Positions 11,351-23,529 of a stretch of 64,000 nucleotides of DNA are shown piece after piece. The DNA comes from Rhodosporidiobolus odoratus (taxonomy: Eukaryota > Basidiomycota > Microbotryomycetes > Sporidiobolales > Sporidiobolaceae). The stretch spans positions 372,001-436,000 of the forward strand of contig JAOANU010000010.1 of the NCBI GenBank assembly GCA_034387635.1, written 5' to 3'. Under the pieces are notes generated by a model. The model was not told the DNA's origin. It saw nothing but the letters and a program-made list of their open reading frames with translations, and searched no databases. How positions within the stretch are numbered: the stretch's first letter is position 1; each line of letters starts with the position of its first letter. The translations under genes and the position numbers were made by a program.

Positions 11351-11755
11351 TCAACAACATTGCTCACAGCAGTCCCAACAGTTTCCGCAACACTCGCAGC
11401 ACACACAGCATCCCGCAAAACATGCAGCACACGCCGCGCATCTACCGGAACCTCGCCAATCCCCATCGGCAGACATGGACAGAAAGACAGGATTCCCGTT
11501 AGCACCACTGCACCTCTCGCCTTCAGCCCTTGATCCCGTCAAAGGTTTTGACAGAAGAAGAACGCACATCCCAACCCCCCATCGATCCCTCCTCGCCTCC
11601 TCAAACCCCCTCCTAGCCTCCCACTCCTGCGCTCTCAGACTTCCTTGAGTTTCGTGGACCCCTGCCGCGTGCTGTTCGCGCAGTCTCCCTGGCTTCAGTG
11701 GAGATGAACGGAGTGAGATAGGAGGAGGACGGACGGAGAAAGACGAGCTAGGCAT
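11351..11755 (-). CDS. Small protein with cysteine-packed C-terminus (CYSTM-like), function unknown
   Basis: A short gene whose first part (residues 1-62) is Arg/Glu-rich with AQEWEARRGFEEARRDRWG, and whose end is CAACAACFAGCCVCCECC followed by five more Cys, giving about 15 Cys in the last 30 residues. A candidate intron 11567-11442 (GTGCGT donor, GCTAAC branch, TAG acceptor, 126 nt) joins the two parts in frame and gives 92 residues; unspliced reading is also open and gives 134 residues. Cys-rich tails of this kind occur in CYSTM-type membrane-anchored stress proteins; that likeness is inference. It lies about 200 nt upstream of the lipase on the same strand. Confidence 0.55.
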   Translation of the reverse strand: MPSSSFSVRPPPISLRSSPLKPGRLREQHAAGVHETQGSLRAQEWEARRGFEEARRDRWGVGMCVLLLSKPLTGSRAEGERCSGANGNPVFLSMSADGDWRGSGRCAACAACFAGCCVCCECCGNCWDCCEQCC

Positions 11756-12396
11756 GCTGGAAGGGAGGTAGGCCAGGGGTGGACGTTGAGGTGGATCTGC
11801 TCACCAAAAAAGGTCAGCCTGAAGCGAGAGATGGTCAGGGCAGGCGAAGCAGACAACCAGGTGCATAGTAAGACATTCTCCCTGCTCGCCTAGCGTCGGA
11901 TGGAGGCAGTAAGAATCTTGGAAGAAGCGGGCGGAGGTGGACAAAGCACGGAATAAACAGGAGCTCGCGGATGATCCGGGGTCGTCCTCGTCCTGCCAGC
12001 ACCTGCCATAGGAACATACCACGTGCTAGACTCTTTTCACGCTCCGTGCGCGGCTCCGCTGGATGAAATGTATAGGTGCTCTGGAGGAAACAGTAAACCA
12101 GACTCGACCTTCTCAGCCAGCGCTTCTGATACTTTGCGAACCTCAATTGCCCTTTCTCGGCCCCTTTGTTGCAGGGAGACCGCCTCGAGCACATCATTCT
12201 ATTGTGTCAAGAATGGCCAGCCGGTCCAGTCCAGTGCCGCCCTCCCATAGACACCTCGAGGAAAGAAAGAAAAGAAAATGACAACAAGTCCCTGCGTCCT
12301 GTACTGGCTGGATCTGCGAGAGGGGAAGCTGGTAAGCTTCGAATATGTAGTGCGACAGCCACGAGAAAGAGGAACACACCCGAGCCTCCTACTTCC
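11756..12396. other. Intergenic, no gene recognised
   Basis: Lies between the 3' end of F-box/LRR-like copy B and the start of the Cys-rich gene. Only short frames without family resemblance are present. Confidence 0.5.
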
Positions 12397-13960
12397 TCAA
12401 TTCAAGCTCGAGAACCGTTCGACCTCAAACTCATCCCCCTCACTCTGCCTAGTCCACTCATACGAACAACCCCCAGCGGTACATGGACCAGCTGTCGTAA
12501 CTGAGTCGTTCTGAGGTATAGAAGTAGGACAGTTAAGGTCGGACGTTGGATGAGAAAGTCTAGTGAATCAAGGTCGGTTTCAACCGGTGACTTGGAAGTC
12601 CCAGGCGAAGAGGGTGGATTCTTGGAGAGAGGGGAAGAGTCGGAAGATGTTGATCAGAGAGGTGATGGCGCTCTGTAGAGGCGCACGAGAAACGTCAATA
12701 CAGAAATAAACAGGAAATAGAGAAGGGAAAGGGAACAGGGCTACGAACAGCATCTTCGGCCTGAGTGTCGGCATGATAAAAGTGCAGCACCGTTATAGGG
12801 ATATGGGGGAAGGCCGAAGCGCAATTAGATGCTCGAAACGAAGTGATCCCGATCCGGAGGAAATGAATCTGGCTCAGGTTGAGTAGGTCAAACATTTCAC
12901 GTTGCAGCTTGGCTTGCGGGCGTTGATTGTGGGTTTTGTCCGGGGAAAGGACAGGAGTAAGATCGAGATGCCGAAGGGGCAGGGTGTTGACCGGGTGATC
13001 AGGCTAGAACAACGGGACAGCGTCACCATCGACGAGCCAGCAAAGGAAGGAAGGCCAGAAACTCACCCCGAGCGGGAAAAGCGCGGTTCTCAGGCTCAGG
13101 AGGAACTGCTCTAGAGCGTCGAATTTCTCGTTGGAATCCGCAAAAGTATGCAGGGTCTTCAGTGTCGTCCAAGGAAGGTTGGGCAAGAAGTTATCGGCTC
13201 GACGATTGCACCAGGCTTCAAGGTGCTCGAGCCTGGTTGACAAGGATCCCTCGAAGAGCTTCGCGACACCTTGAAGATGCGCATCCACCTTGAGTTGCCG
13301 GAGTCGTGGTAGGTCGCGTCCAATCGAAAAGATCGGATCGGCAAAGGAGAAATCGTTTCAGAACTCAAGCTTGAGGTTGCGGAGATTTGGTAGAGCGCGT
13401 AGAGTATCGGTTACTGACGACGGCAAGGTGAATCTTCTGTTCGACTGCCATGTTTCGCGCTTCCCGCCGCTCAAGGTGAATGTCGTGATGCTGGCAAAGT
13501 TGCTGATCAGAGCAAAGTCGTAGTCGGTGAGGCAGCCTGTCTCGTAAATGCAGTACTGGAAGTATTAGATCATGGCTTGCACTGCTGGTCGTCGAGCGAG
13601 TCGTAGCATGTCGCCCGGCTGGTGGTCCTTCTGATCTTCAATGTAACCGAATGTGCAATACCAGGCTTGACGCGCTTGACGCGCCAAGGGGGCGAAGCGT
13701 TTGTTATATTACAGGTCTGCGTATGCATAGGCAGAGTTGAGCCTGACGCAGGCGCTGAATATGTCCAAGATGACCGCGTTTGGCAGGCGGTCGAAGGGCG
13801 AAGGACCTGCATTTCCAGAAGGAGGGGAGCAAGGTCGAGGTAGGGCAGCAGGAAAGGTATTAGCGTGTCCCCGCGGTCGTCAGGCAGCAGCCTCCGCGTA
13901 TCAGTCACTGCGTCCTCCCCTGCTTGGCTCGTTTCGACTGCCTCGATCGCTTCCTCATCC
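12397..13960 (-). pseudogene. F-box/LRR-like family, copy B (broken)
   Basis: On the minus strand the copy opens with an F-box-like FDRLPNAVILDIFSACVRLN (about 13835), then the family signature corrupted by an in-frame stop and a small internal duplication (LARQARQAWYCTFG, about 13680). The LRR part DTLRALPNLRNLKLEF (about 13415-13365) ends in another in-frame TGA. It continues as FSIGRDLPRLRQLKVDAHL and LEHLEAWCNRRADNFLPNLP, closely matching copy A, then intron-separated blocks FDLLNLSQIHFLRIGITSF (about 12897-12840), INIFRLFPSLQESTLFAWDF (about 12640) and the family terminus YEWTRQSEGDEFEVERF (about 12455-12405). At least two premature stops mark it as decayed. It is head to head with intact copy C. 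Confidence 0.72.
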
Positions 13961-14274
13961 GGCGTTTTTTGAGAAGGGGTGTCGGGTCTGCCGAGGTCAA
14001 AAGTAAGCTACGGCGGAGCGGATGAATACTCTCGACGCCTACTGGCTCATTCTAATGACGGTCCGAGTAGAACGAGCGGAGCTTGACGGGTTTGAGAGAG
14101 GAAGCGAAGATGAAATTAGAGCTTCAACTGCCTCGTGACAACAGCCGGAGCAAGCTATAGAGAGTCAAGATGCACCAGTACGTCTACTATCCACGCTCCG
14201 AAGCCGCCCGCACGCTCATTCTCTTCGCTCCGCAGAAAGTCCGTCGCTCGACCATCTCGCAACCACGAGGTCTA
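13961..14274. other. Divergent intergenic region between F-box/LRR-like copies B and C
   Basis: The region would hold the promoters of both copies. No motif stands out. Confidence 0.4.
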
Positions 14275-15717
14275 CATGCAAGCTGGAGCAGCAAGTGGGG
14301 ATAGCGTGATGGGGCTTTGTAAAGGTCAGCCCCTTTGTCTTAGCTCGAGCGACATCCTGGCTTGCTTACACATTGTTTTATCCGCAGCTCCTCGTCGACC
14401 TCTCTCGCTTCTCGACTTACCCGACGAGCTGCTGGCCTGCATCCTCAAGCTGCACTACCGTCACGTGCCGGGTTCTCTGCGCGATGCATCCCTGAGTCGC
14501 GTAAGCTCGACCCTTATCTCGAAGCGACTTTGCCGGATCAGCCTACCCATTTTCCGGAGCGACATCCGGATGTGGACGGGACCATGGATGGACAACTTCC
14601 TTGCCGACACTGCCGATTTCAGTCAGACTATCAAGCAGCAGATCCTTCACCTCTCGACTGAAATTCCTGCCGAAGTCCCGTCTCTCACATTTGCCGCCAT
14701 CTCCTCGCTGTCAGGCCTAACAAGCCTGACAATCGATATCACAGACGCGAGCGCGTCGGGCGCTCGACACCTAGACAAGATGCTGCAGCGGCTGCCCCAC
14801 TTGTCCCGTCTTGTGGTAGAAGGATGCTTCGAGGACGATCATCGCCATCTTATCGACTTCCGAAGCAGTGCTCCGGCTTTGCGCTTCATCCAACTCTACA
14901 GCGACGACCTCATCCGTAATTTTTTCGACGGCGATGTCAGTCACGTAAGTCACATCAGTCTCATGACTGAGGAACCGGGCAAAAGCGAGGTTCCGTGGCA
15001 TCAAGTGCAAGATCTGAGCATTGAGCCGCTGCATAGTTTCGACAATGAAGAAGATCTCCTGATCCAGATGGAAGCACAAGCTGTGCGTACCTTCTCGTGT
15101 ACCGAGGAGTCTTTCCTGACGCCGGAATTTACAGCTTGTCAAATTCCCCTTTCGACGACTGCGACATCTGAACTTGAATTCCTCGGCCTCGTACCAGTAT
15201 TTGACCACCAGTTTTTGTCCCGGCTCCTCGGATCCTTGCGACTTTCTCAGCTGCAACAGCTCGACCTCGCCGACGTGGAAAACCTCGAATGGATTCCGGA
15301 ATCGCTACAGCCAGCTCTGTACAGACACTTACGCTGAAGGTCCGTGCAAGCTTCACGAAGAGGTGTGCTCCTCTGCTCTTCCAAGGCAGACCCCCGCGCC
15401 GACTCTTCCTTGAGCAGCGTACCCTCCGCCAACTCCCTGCCCTCTTTCGTCTCTTCCCCACCTTGCGATCGCTGCGAGTCCGTGGCTTCACGTGCTCTTC
15501 TACTCTACTTCATCCAGCCACCATGATCGATGACAAGACGGCCCCTGCCATCCCTTTCTCCCTCGCATTTCCTGGTGTTCACGCCGCCATCTCCTACTTT
15601 CGCACGACCACGCTGCTCACGTTCTGCTGCACAACCCCCGACAACGGGCGAGATATACGATGGACAAGGCAGTCAAGGGACGACGACTTTGAGAGCGAAT
15701 GCTGGACGCTGGAGTAG
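14275..15717 (+). CDS. F-box/LRR-like protein, copy C (apparently intact)
   Basis: Probably starts at ATG 14275 or 14310; an intron (donor near 14325, acceptor near 14386) leads into the F-box core LSLLDLPDELLACILKLHY (about 14408-14462). The body is a series of leucine-rich strands, for example ISSLSGLTSLTIDITD and LQRLPHLSRLVVEGCF. A second intron 15319-15389 (GTACAG...GGCAG) restores the frame into TLRQLPALFRLFPTLRSLRV and the family terminus DIRWTRQSRDDDFESECW, stop 15715-15717. The likely role is substrate adaptor of an SCF E3 ubiquitin ligase, inferred from F-box plus LRR architecture; no substrate can be named. Unlike copies A, B, E and F no internal stop or frameshift is needed, so it may be functional. 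Confidence 0.68.
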
Positions 15718-16116
15718 GTAGAAATTATGAGAAACTGAAAATTTCAATTTTTCGTCGATACATCTACTGGTACGCGAGATTGCCGGCGTCGTTCCGTCCG
15801 TCGCATTGTACCACTCGCCATCGGAGGGCAGTGTGGTAGGGGCCGAACGAGCTCGTTGCATCGTTGCGGGCTTTGCGCCGCTTAGCTTCTGTCCGGATGA
15901 GGTGATTTTGCACTTTTTCTCTGGCCAGATTTTCCCTATTGTGCGAGAGGCTGTTCAGGTGCCCGGTTGCTGCTCTCTGTCACTGCAAGCACTATCGGTG
16001 ACTGGATCATTGCTGGACTTTCTCCTTTTTGCTGTCTTTGACTTGGGTCGAATCTCGATCACCTGCTTTCGACTGCGACCCTCACTCACTCTCAGTCAGC
16101 TTGCTTGTTGTCCATC
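15718..16116. other. Upstream region of THR4
   Basis: No gene seen. A pyrimidine-rich stretch with CTCACTCACTCTCAGTCAGC lies just before the THR4 start, as in many fungal leaders. Confidence 0.45.
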
Positions 16117-18664
16117 ATGCCGTCAATGAAGTACTTTAGCACTCGGGGCGGCGACGAGCGTCTCTCGTTTGAAGAGGTTCGACTCGTTCCCTCCACTTTA
16201 CAAGAACCCCGACGAATGCCGCCAATTTCTCTCGACTACGCCTAGCGGGGATGGAAGGGATAGCTGGGGAGTACTGCTGGATTGTCTGGGACATGACACA
16301 CATAGCTCGGCGGCGTCTCGAGGTGCGCGCAGCGACCGCGAGCAGTTAAAGGCGGAGACAGAGCAGAATGTCGAGGCAGAGGGGCACAGACAGGGACGGG
16401 CCGGTGACCGCCAGGGAGGACGCATGCGGAGCGGTCCGGCGCGCCCTGACCTGAACCAGGCTATTACACGGTGTGCAGCTTCTTCCGTCAGAACAGCACC
16501 TGACCTTCGTTCCCACCTTCTTTCTCGCAGGCCGTTCTCCGTGGTCTGGCACCCAACGGCGGTCTCTACATTCCTGCCCACCTCCCCTCCCTACCCGAAA
16601 ACTGGCAGCACGACTGGGCCAAACTCTCGTTTACCGAACTTGCCCTCGAACTCTACTCTCTCTTCATCTCTGAACAGGAGATTCCCCGCGCCGACCTCAA
16701 AGACCTCATTGATCGATCCTACGCCACTTTCCGCCACGAACTCGTTACCCCTCTGCACCGCACTGGCGAGAAGGAGTTCATCCTCGAACTCTTCCACGGC
16801 CCCACTTTCGCTTTCAAGGATGTCGCCCTCCAGTTCCTCGGGAACTTGTTCGAGTATTTCCTGAAGCGCCGGAACGAGGGCAAGCCGGATGAGGAGAGGG
16901 AAAGGTTGACGGTTGTGGGCGCAACCTCGGGAGACACGGGCTCGTGCGTCCTCTTCCTTTTCGCCCCTGTGTGCCCTAGTCCCGCTCATATTTCGCCTGT
17001 GCAGCGCTGCTATCTACGGTCTGCGATCAAAGCAGGACATCTCCATCTTTATTCTTCACCCCAAGGGTCGCGTCTCTCCCATCCAGGAGGCGCAGATGAC
17101 GACCGTTCCCGACGAAAACGTGTTCAACCTGGCTGTTGAGGGCACTTTCGATGACTGCCAAGTGCGCACCCCGTTCCAGTTTGCTGCCTTGTCGCATACT
17201 GAGCAAAATTTGCCGCATCTAGGACATTGTGAAGCAGCTTTTCAACGACACCGAATTCAACTCTCGCTACCACCTTGGTGCCGTCAACTCAATCAACTGG
17301 GCTCGTATCCTCGCTCAGACCGTCTACTACTTCGCCGCCTACTTCTACGTCCAGTCTCAGATTCCCTACGACGTTCTCGAACCCCAAATCCAGTTCGCGG
17401 TCCCGACCGGCAACTTTGGCGACGTTCTCGCCGGTTGGTACGCCAAGCACCTTGGGTTGCCCATGGAGAAGCTCGTCGTCGCCACCAACGCCAACGACAT
17501 CCTTGCGCGCTTCTGGAAGACTGGCCGATACGAGAAGGCGGCGAGCGACGAGCCGGAATTGCACACGGACGAGGACGAGGACGAGGCTTCTGCCGGCGCT
17601 GCGCACGGCCGTTACCCCTCTCTTACCGACGACGAAGCGTTCCGCAGGCAACAAGAGGCGGTCGCTCAGTCTGTCGAGCTGAACGGCGCGTCAGATGGCA
17701 AGCAGGCTACTCCCGCCGTGAATGGCAACGGCTCATCTTCCAAGTCCCCCTCCTCGGGCATTGTCGCCGAAACCCTCTCGCCCGCCATGGACATCCTCGT
17801 CTCGTCCAACTTTGAACGCCTCCTCTTTTACCTCGCCCTCGAGGGTACGACCGCTGGGGCGGTGGCGGCTGATGGGGAAGTTGATGGAGGACAGGCGGCG
17901 AGGGTTAGGATGGCGGCTGCCAATGTTAAGCTGTGGATGGACAAACTTAAGACGGAACATAGGGTCAAGGTGCCGAGGGCGTCGGTGGAGGCGGCTAGGC
18001 GGGATATCATCGCTGAGAGGGCTTCGGATGAGCAGGTGCGCCTTTGTCCTCGCATATACAATCTAGGACTTGTCGAGAATCGCGAGCTTACTGACGATCT
18101 TCCACTGCTCTGCGGTATGTTCTCGCTCCCGTTTGTGCGTGTGCAGACGACCGAGACGATCAAGAAGTACTTTGAGAAGAAGGACGAGTACGGCTCTTAC
18201 GTCGCCGACCCTCATACCGCTGTCGCCCTGAGCGTCGCCAACCACGTTGCCAAGACCAAGTCCGTCCCTCAATCCGCACTGCTCTCCTTAAGACGTTCGC
18301 TGATCCTCCTTTCGCCACCCCGCGCTGCAGCTCTCCCAACGTGATCCAGATTGTTCTCTCTACAGCTCACCCGGCCAAGGTACGCTGTCTTTCCCAGTCA
18401 TCTTGCCCGACTTGCCAGAGAGTGCAATACTGACCCTCTGCCCATCCCTCTATAAAGTTCGACGCGGCCGTCTCGGATGCCCTCTCGTCCGAACCCTCCT
18501 TCAACTTTAAGCGCGACGTCCTCCCACAAGAATTCGAAGGTCTCCTCGACAAGCCTAGGCGAGTTATCCAGGTCAAGGGAGAGGCGGAGGCGGTCAAGAA
18601 GGTGGTGGTTGAGCAGGTTGCCAAACTTGGTGGGACGCCTAGTGCGGCGGCTTCGGGGATCTAA
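16117..18664 (+). CDS. THR4: Threonine synthase
   Basis: PLP enzyme converting O-phosphohomoserine to threonine, the last step of threonine synthesis. Exons: 16117-16176, 16531-16943, 17005-17161, 17223-18035, 18147-18259, 18331-18379, 18458-18664; phases close to 603 residues. The start MPSMKYFSTRGG matches the family. The PLP lysine lies in HGPTFAFKDVALQFLGN (about 16796-16846) and the phosphate-binding loop is GATSGDTGS. Also seen: VPTGNFGDVLAGWYAK and LSPAMDILVSSNFERLL. Between NDILARFWKTGRYEKA and VAETLSPAMDI there is an acidic then Ser/Asn-rich insert of about 70 residues absent from the yeast enzyme as I know it, which accounts for the length above the usual about 515. The first intron (354 nt, GTTCGA donor) is several times longer than the others. 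Confidence 0.95.
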
Positions 18665-19082
18665 GTGGGGGTGAGCCGAGTGAGCAGGGATGTACTGTAC
18701 TGTTCCGAGATTAGGAGAGCATGTGGTGCGTGGTGTAGTTTGCATCTTATAGGTTTTCACACGGTACTTTGTCTTTCCAAGCGAGCGATTGATTGTCAGA
18801 TCGGAAGACGACAACGACGGGATACTGGACATGTTCGCATAAGCCAGGCATGCATGACAGTGCTGAATCAGCCTCGGTTGGAAATGTTAAATGACGCTGA
18901 GAACGCAGCAACAAGCAGCGAGCGAGAGGAGGTTTCCAGATCTGTCCTGCGTTCCTCATCTCCTACGCTATCTGAACAGCTATACAGACTCTGAGTAGTA
19001 TAGCGATTGGCTCTCGACCGCTTTCGACTACTCTCGCCATCCCCGATCTCCTCCTCGCCCTTGTCTCCTCCCCACCACTGGC
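18665..19082. other. Intergenic between THR4 and the ABC transporter gene
   Basis: Holds the THR4 3' end and the promoter of the next gene. The last 100 bases are CT-rich. No gene seen. Confidence 0.5.
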
Positions 19083-22000
19083 ATGCCCGACTTGCCTCAA
19101 CTGTATCAAGCCCTGAGCACACTCCGACTCGTACTACCAGCATCATTACTCGGTCTCCTGCTAGTCCGATGGCTCGCAGTTGCCTTCCTCGGCGTCATGA
19201 GCCGTATCCAGCGAGGTGGATGGAATGACCAGGAAGACGTTTGGGGACCTCCAGAGACTACAGCGGGCGGAGCACAGTCCAAGAACGATGGCGAGAATGG
19301 TGACGACGCAGGAGAGGGGGTCACGCCCGTCGTCGTCAGGAAGAACGAGATGAGAAAAGCCGCGGTACTTTCCCTCGAAGGTTTGCTGGCGGCGACGTAT
19401 TTCGCCGATGGAGCTGCTCAAGGTGTGCCTTACCTCTCTTCTATACTTGCGCGTACTGACACGACTCGCTGAAACAGTCATCGCCACCTTGATCATCTCC
19501 ACCTACACCCCTTCTTCGCCTCTGTGGCGAAACGTCGTTCCCTATTCGGCTGGAGGCCTCGCTGCCTTCTGCCTCTGTGGCTTGGGCATGGCTTACGAGG
19601 CCAAGCTTTCGGCCAAAACGGACGGCATGTGGGGCAAGATGTACCCCCGTGTGATTGCAGTTGTTGCTCTGGGCATCGAAGCGGGAATCGCAGGAGTGCT
19701 GGCAAGGATCCTCAAACTTGGTATGCTGCTTTCTGCTCACGCCCAACCGTGTCTTCGCGCTCACTCTGTCGTATGTAGATCCGACGATCGACCGCAAAGC
19801 TTCCCTTCTACCCATCGCCGCCTTGTCCATTCTCTCCTTCCGCCTCTTCCTCCTCGCCCTCCTCACCCTCTTCCAGCTCCCTCCCCTATACCGTTCCGCC
19901 TACGTCCCCAATCCCGAGCACAACGGCACATCCGAGCGCACTCACCTGCTCGTGAACGGCTCCTCGCCCGCGAACTACTCCGCCATCCCAACCTCGGATA
20001 CCGAAGTCACCGAACCCTCGCCTCTTCGTGCGACCCGACCACCCCCAAAGCGTCCCGAAGACCCCAAGTCGCTCAGCATCCTCACGCTCTTCACTCGCGT
20101 CAAGCTCCTGTTCCCCTACCTCTGGCCGAGCAAATCCATCGCCCTGCAGGCCTTGGCATTGATCTGTTTTGCCATCATGCTTGTCAAGCGTAGTGTCGTC
20201 GTTTTCGCGCCAATCTACTTTGGGAAAATTATCAGCGATCTGAGCGCGGGGCGACGTGCGTTTCCCCTTCTCCTTTTCCCCCCTTTCTTTCTCTGTCTGC
20301 TATCAAGGGTGAGCAGCTGGAGACATACTCATGCCTGAGTCCTTGTACAGCGCCGTACGCCAACATCGCCATCTACGTCCTCGTATCGTTCCTGCAAGAC
20401 TCGTCCGACATGCTCTATCGTACGTTACCCTGCGTCCATCCCCTCGTCTGCTGTCTGGCCTGACGACGTTCGACGTGTACGAATCCGTAGGCTACATGTG
20501 GTTACCGATGGAGCAGTACTCTGAGCGAGAGATGAGCATGATGGCTTTCACCCAACTCATGAACCTCTCGCTCTCGTATCACACCAAGCGCAAGACAGGC
20601 GAGCTGCTTCGCATCTTGTCACGTTCGGAAGCAATCAACGATGTACGTGACCTTGTCCCTCCTCATTTTACTCCCGCCCGACTTCGAAGAGAGCAAGACC
20701 GATTTGGGCTGCTGACCTTCTCAACCCAGTTCTTCGAGGTCTTGCTCTTCAATTTCGTCCCTATCATTATCGATCTGCCCGTTGCGTTTGTCGTCCTCTG
20801 GGTCCGGTACGGCGCTGTCATCGTCGGCGTCGTCAGCGTCGTCTCGGTAGTCTAGTAGGTCGCTCCTTCCGCCTTTTTCTCGGGGCTTAAGGCCTAATGA
20901 CGACCGTCCCGTCTCCAGTGTCGCTACTTCCGTCACCCTTGCTCAGTCTCGAACTAAGCTCTATCGCAAATTGAGGGACGAAAGCCAGTACATGCACCAG
21001 GTCCGTACTTCTCCTTGTATCCCCTCTCTCCCTCCCCTTTTCCGTTCTTGCACATCGCTCACATTGTCCTGCATACCCGAAGATCAAAACCGACACGCTC
21101 TTTAACTGGGAATCGACGAAGTACTTCACTGCCGAAGCATTCGAGACTATGAGGCTGAGTAACGCTCTGAGGCGATACCAGAAGGGATACTTCACGGTTT
21201 ACAGCGCATGGAACTCGCTTTCCCTTCTGCAGAACTCGATCTCCGTACGCCACTATTTTCTCCTCTTACTCCGTTTGTCCCGACCTGTGCCGGCTATTGA
21301 TGAGGACCTTGGGGGTATGCTTGCTTGCAGGGATTCGGTTTGCTGGTGTGCTCGTTCATTTTGGCGCATCGAGTTGTTGGTGGTGAGATGGATATTGGGG
21401 CCTACGCTACCTTTATCAGCTATCTCAATCAGCTTTATCGCCCTCTGAACGGGATCTCGAGCACTTACCGTAGTGTGCGTCTTTCCTCTTCCCTTTCTTC
21501 CTCTCCCTCCTTGTGTTACAAGGTCCTGACAAACAACGGATGAGCAGGTCATGTCCTCCCTCGTCGATACCGAACAACTCTACGACCTCCTCCAAGAAGA
21601 GAAAGACATTGTCGATCGACCTAACGCGGTCGACCTCCCCATCAACCCGGAAGAAGGCGCCGAGATTCGATTCGAGGACGTCAGGTTCTCGTATGATAAC
21701 AAGGTTGACGTTTTGAAGGGGATTACTTTTGAGGTGCCTAAGGGCAAGAGTGTGGCTTTGGTTGGACCGAGTGGAGGGGGAAAGAGTACGATTATGCGAT
21801 TGTACGATAGTCTTGTCCCTACTCTCTCTTCATCGCACGAGGCGTTCCAGCTGATGTTCGTCACGAACGTCTGCAGGCTCTACCGCTTCTACGACGTTGG
21901 GCCCGAAAGCGGAGGCATCAAGATCAATGGCCACGACTTGCGCGACTTGACTCAAATCTCGATTCGCAAAAACATTGGATTGGTACCTCAAGATCCTGTA

Positions 22001-23353
22001 CTCTTCAATGAGAGCGTCCGACTCAACATTGCGTAGGTCGAGTCCCCTCTCTTGCCTCTGTCTCCATCTTGAGCTAACCCTCCTCGATGTGCTGTTGAAT
22101 AGCTACGGCGGTATCGGTAACCTCTCGGAAGATGGTAAGTCAGGTATCACGATGGAAGAAGTCATTGAAGCCGCCAAATCCGCCGCCATGCACGACCGGA
22201 TCATGTCTTTCCCCGATGTACGTGCTCCTTCCTTTCCTTTGTCCTCCGAGGAGAAAAGGCCACTTCCGAAGCCTTCGGTGTCAGGCGGTCGGTCACACCT
22301 GGACCAAGAGCTGACTAGACTGTCATGTGCTTGCGTGCGTGCAGAAGTATGAGACGCGCGTGGGGGAGAGAGGGATGAGGCTCAGTGGCGGGGAGAAGCA
22401 GAGGGTGGCGATTGCGAGGACCATACTCAAGAACCCTGCGATACTCCTACTGGACGAAGCTAGTGAGTCGAATATCTCCCTCCTGCTGGACCCGCCGAAG
22501 TCGCCGTTTGCGCAGGTGACGACCGGATCTGGGCTCCTGGGCATTCTCTCCTTCACATATCGTTGATCTTCTCGCTGACCTTTTTCGGTTCCTCGCCTCG
22601 TCTCGCAGCTTCCGCACTCGACACACACAATGAGCGTCTGATTCAGAACCGTCTTCGTGAACTCGTAAGCTTCCTAACCTCTTTTCCCGGTCGAATGCAA
22701 TCTCGCTTACCTTCTCTCCTGCGCAGTCTCAAGGCCGCACGTCCCTCATCGTGGCTCACCGGCTCTCCACGACGGTCGACTGCGACATCATCTGCGTATT
22801 AAAGGACGGTTTGATTGTTGAAAAAGGATCTCATCACGAGTTGCTCGGAATAGAGGATGGGGTTTACGCTGGTGAGCTCTCCCATCTCGCGCCCGTTCCT
22901 ACGTACTACAGGCTCTATCACTCCCGACACTGACTCCCTCTGCGCTCTTTCGTCATGTCTCTCGTCGCAGGATTATGGCAAAAACAAATCGAAGGTCAAG
23001 ACTCAACGGCCCCCTCTACCTCGACTTCCCTCGCTCCCACTCCCGCCGGTCCCCGCTCCCACACCCCCGTGGCCTCAACCAGCGGAACCATCACTCCTCA
23101 GCCCTCGTCGTCACAGACCTACGCCACCGTGGTGGCTTCAGCTCAGCCAGCGCTCGCACCTCAGCCGGTGCCGGTGCCGGAACCAGCTCAGCAGACCAAC
23201 CCGGTGGCGCATAGTGAGGAGCCACCCAAGAGGGTTGTAGAGGAGCAGGAGCAGAGGGTGGAGGAGAGGGTGGAGGTACCGAAGACCAGCGGGAGTAAAG
23301 GGGCGAGTGGGGGGAAGAAGGGCAAAGGGAAGGGGAAGAAGGGGAAGAAGTGA
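19083..23353 (+). CDS. hmt1: Hmt1-like half-size ABC transporter (ABCB6/heavy-metal tolerance family)
   Basis: Vacuolar or organellar ABC half-transporter of the phytochelatin/glutathione-conjugate family. Sixteen exons: 19083-19422, 19478-19720, 19779-20255, 20351-20419, 20491-20642, 20730-20854, 20919-21000, 21083-21244, 21331-21474, 21548-21801, 21877-22032, 22103-22217, 22345-22462, 22609-22664, 22727-22871, 22971-23353; phases close to 1006 residues. The N-terminus has about five extra hydrophobic segments (TMD0) typical of Hmt1/ABCB6, then the six-helix domain with [16 protein letters not shown] and [14 protein letters not shown]. The nucleotide-binding domain shows Walker [10 protein letters not shown], signature RLSGGEKQR, Walker B ILLLDEATSALD (across the exon 13/14 junction) and the switch His in IVAHRLSTT. 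An added disordered tail ends in an extremely Lys/Gly-rich run (about 23290-23350). Substrate is inferred from family only. Confidence 0.92.
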
Positions 23354-23529
23354 AATGGAAGTGGGCTGTTGTAGCTGGAGCGGAGTGAATGAACAAACAC
23401 TGGTTTGTGAGTGCCAAGCGACGTGTTTGAGAAGCAAGGCATGCACAAGCAATGGTATGAGGCAAAGATGCAAGCTACCGCTCACGAAGGAAAGACGAGA
23501 CGAAACGTAGTACGGATTGCACTCCTTTC

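Noticed and set aside
18036..18146. A micro-exon between two introns in THR4
   Set aside because: A TACTGAC branch point sits inside the would-be exon, and a single 111-nt intron joins the conserved text in frame.
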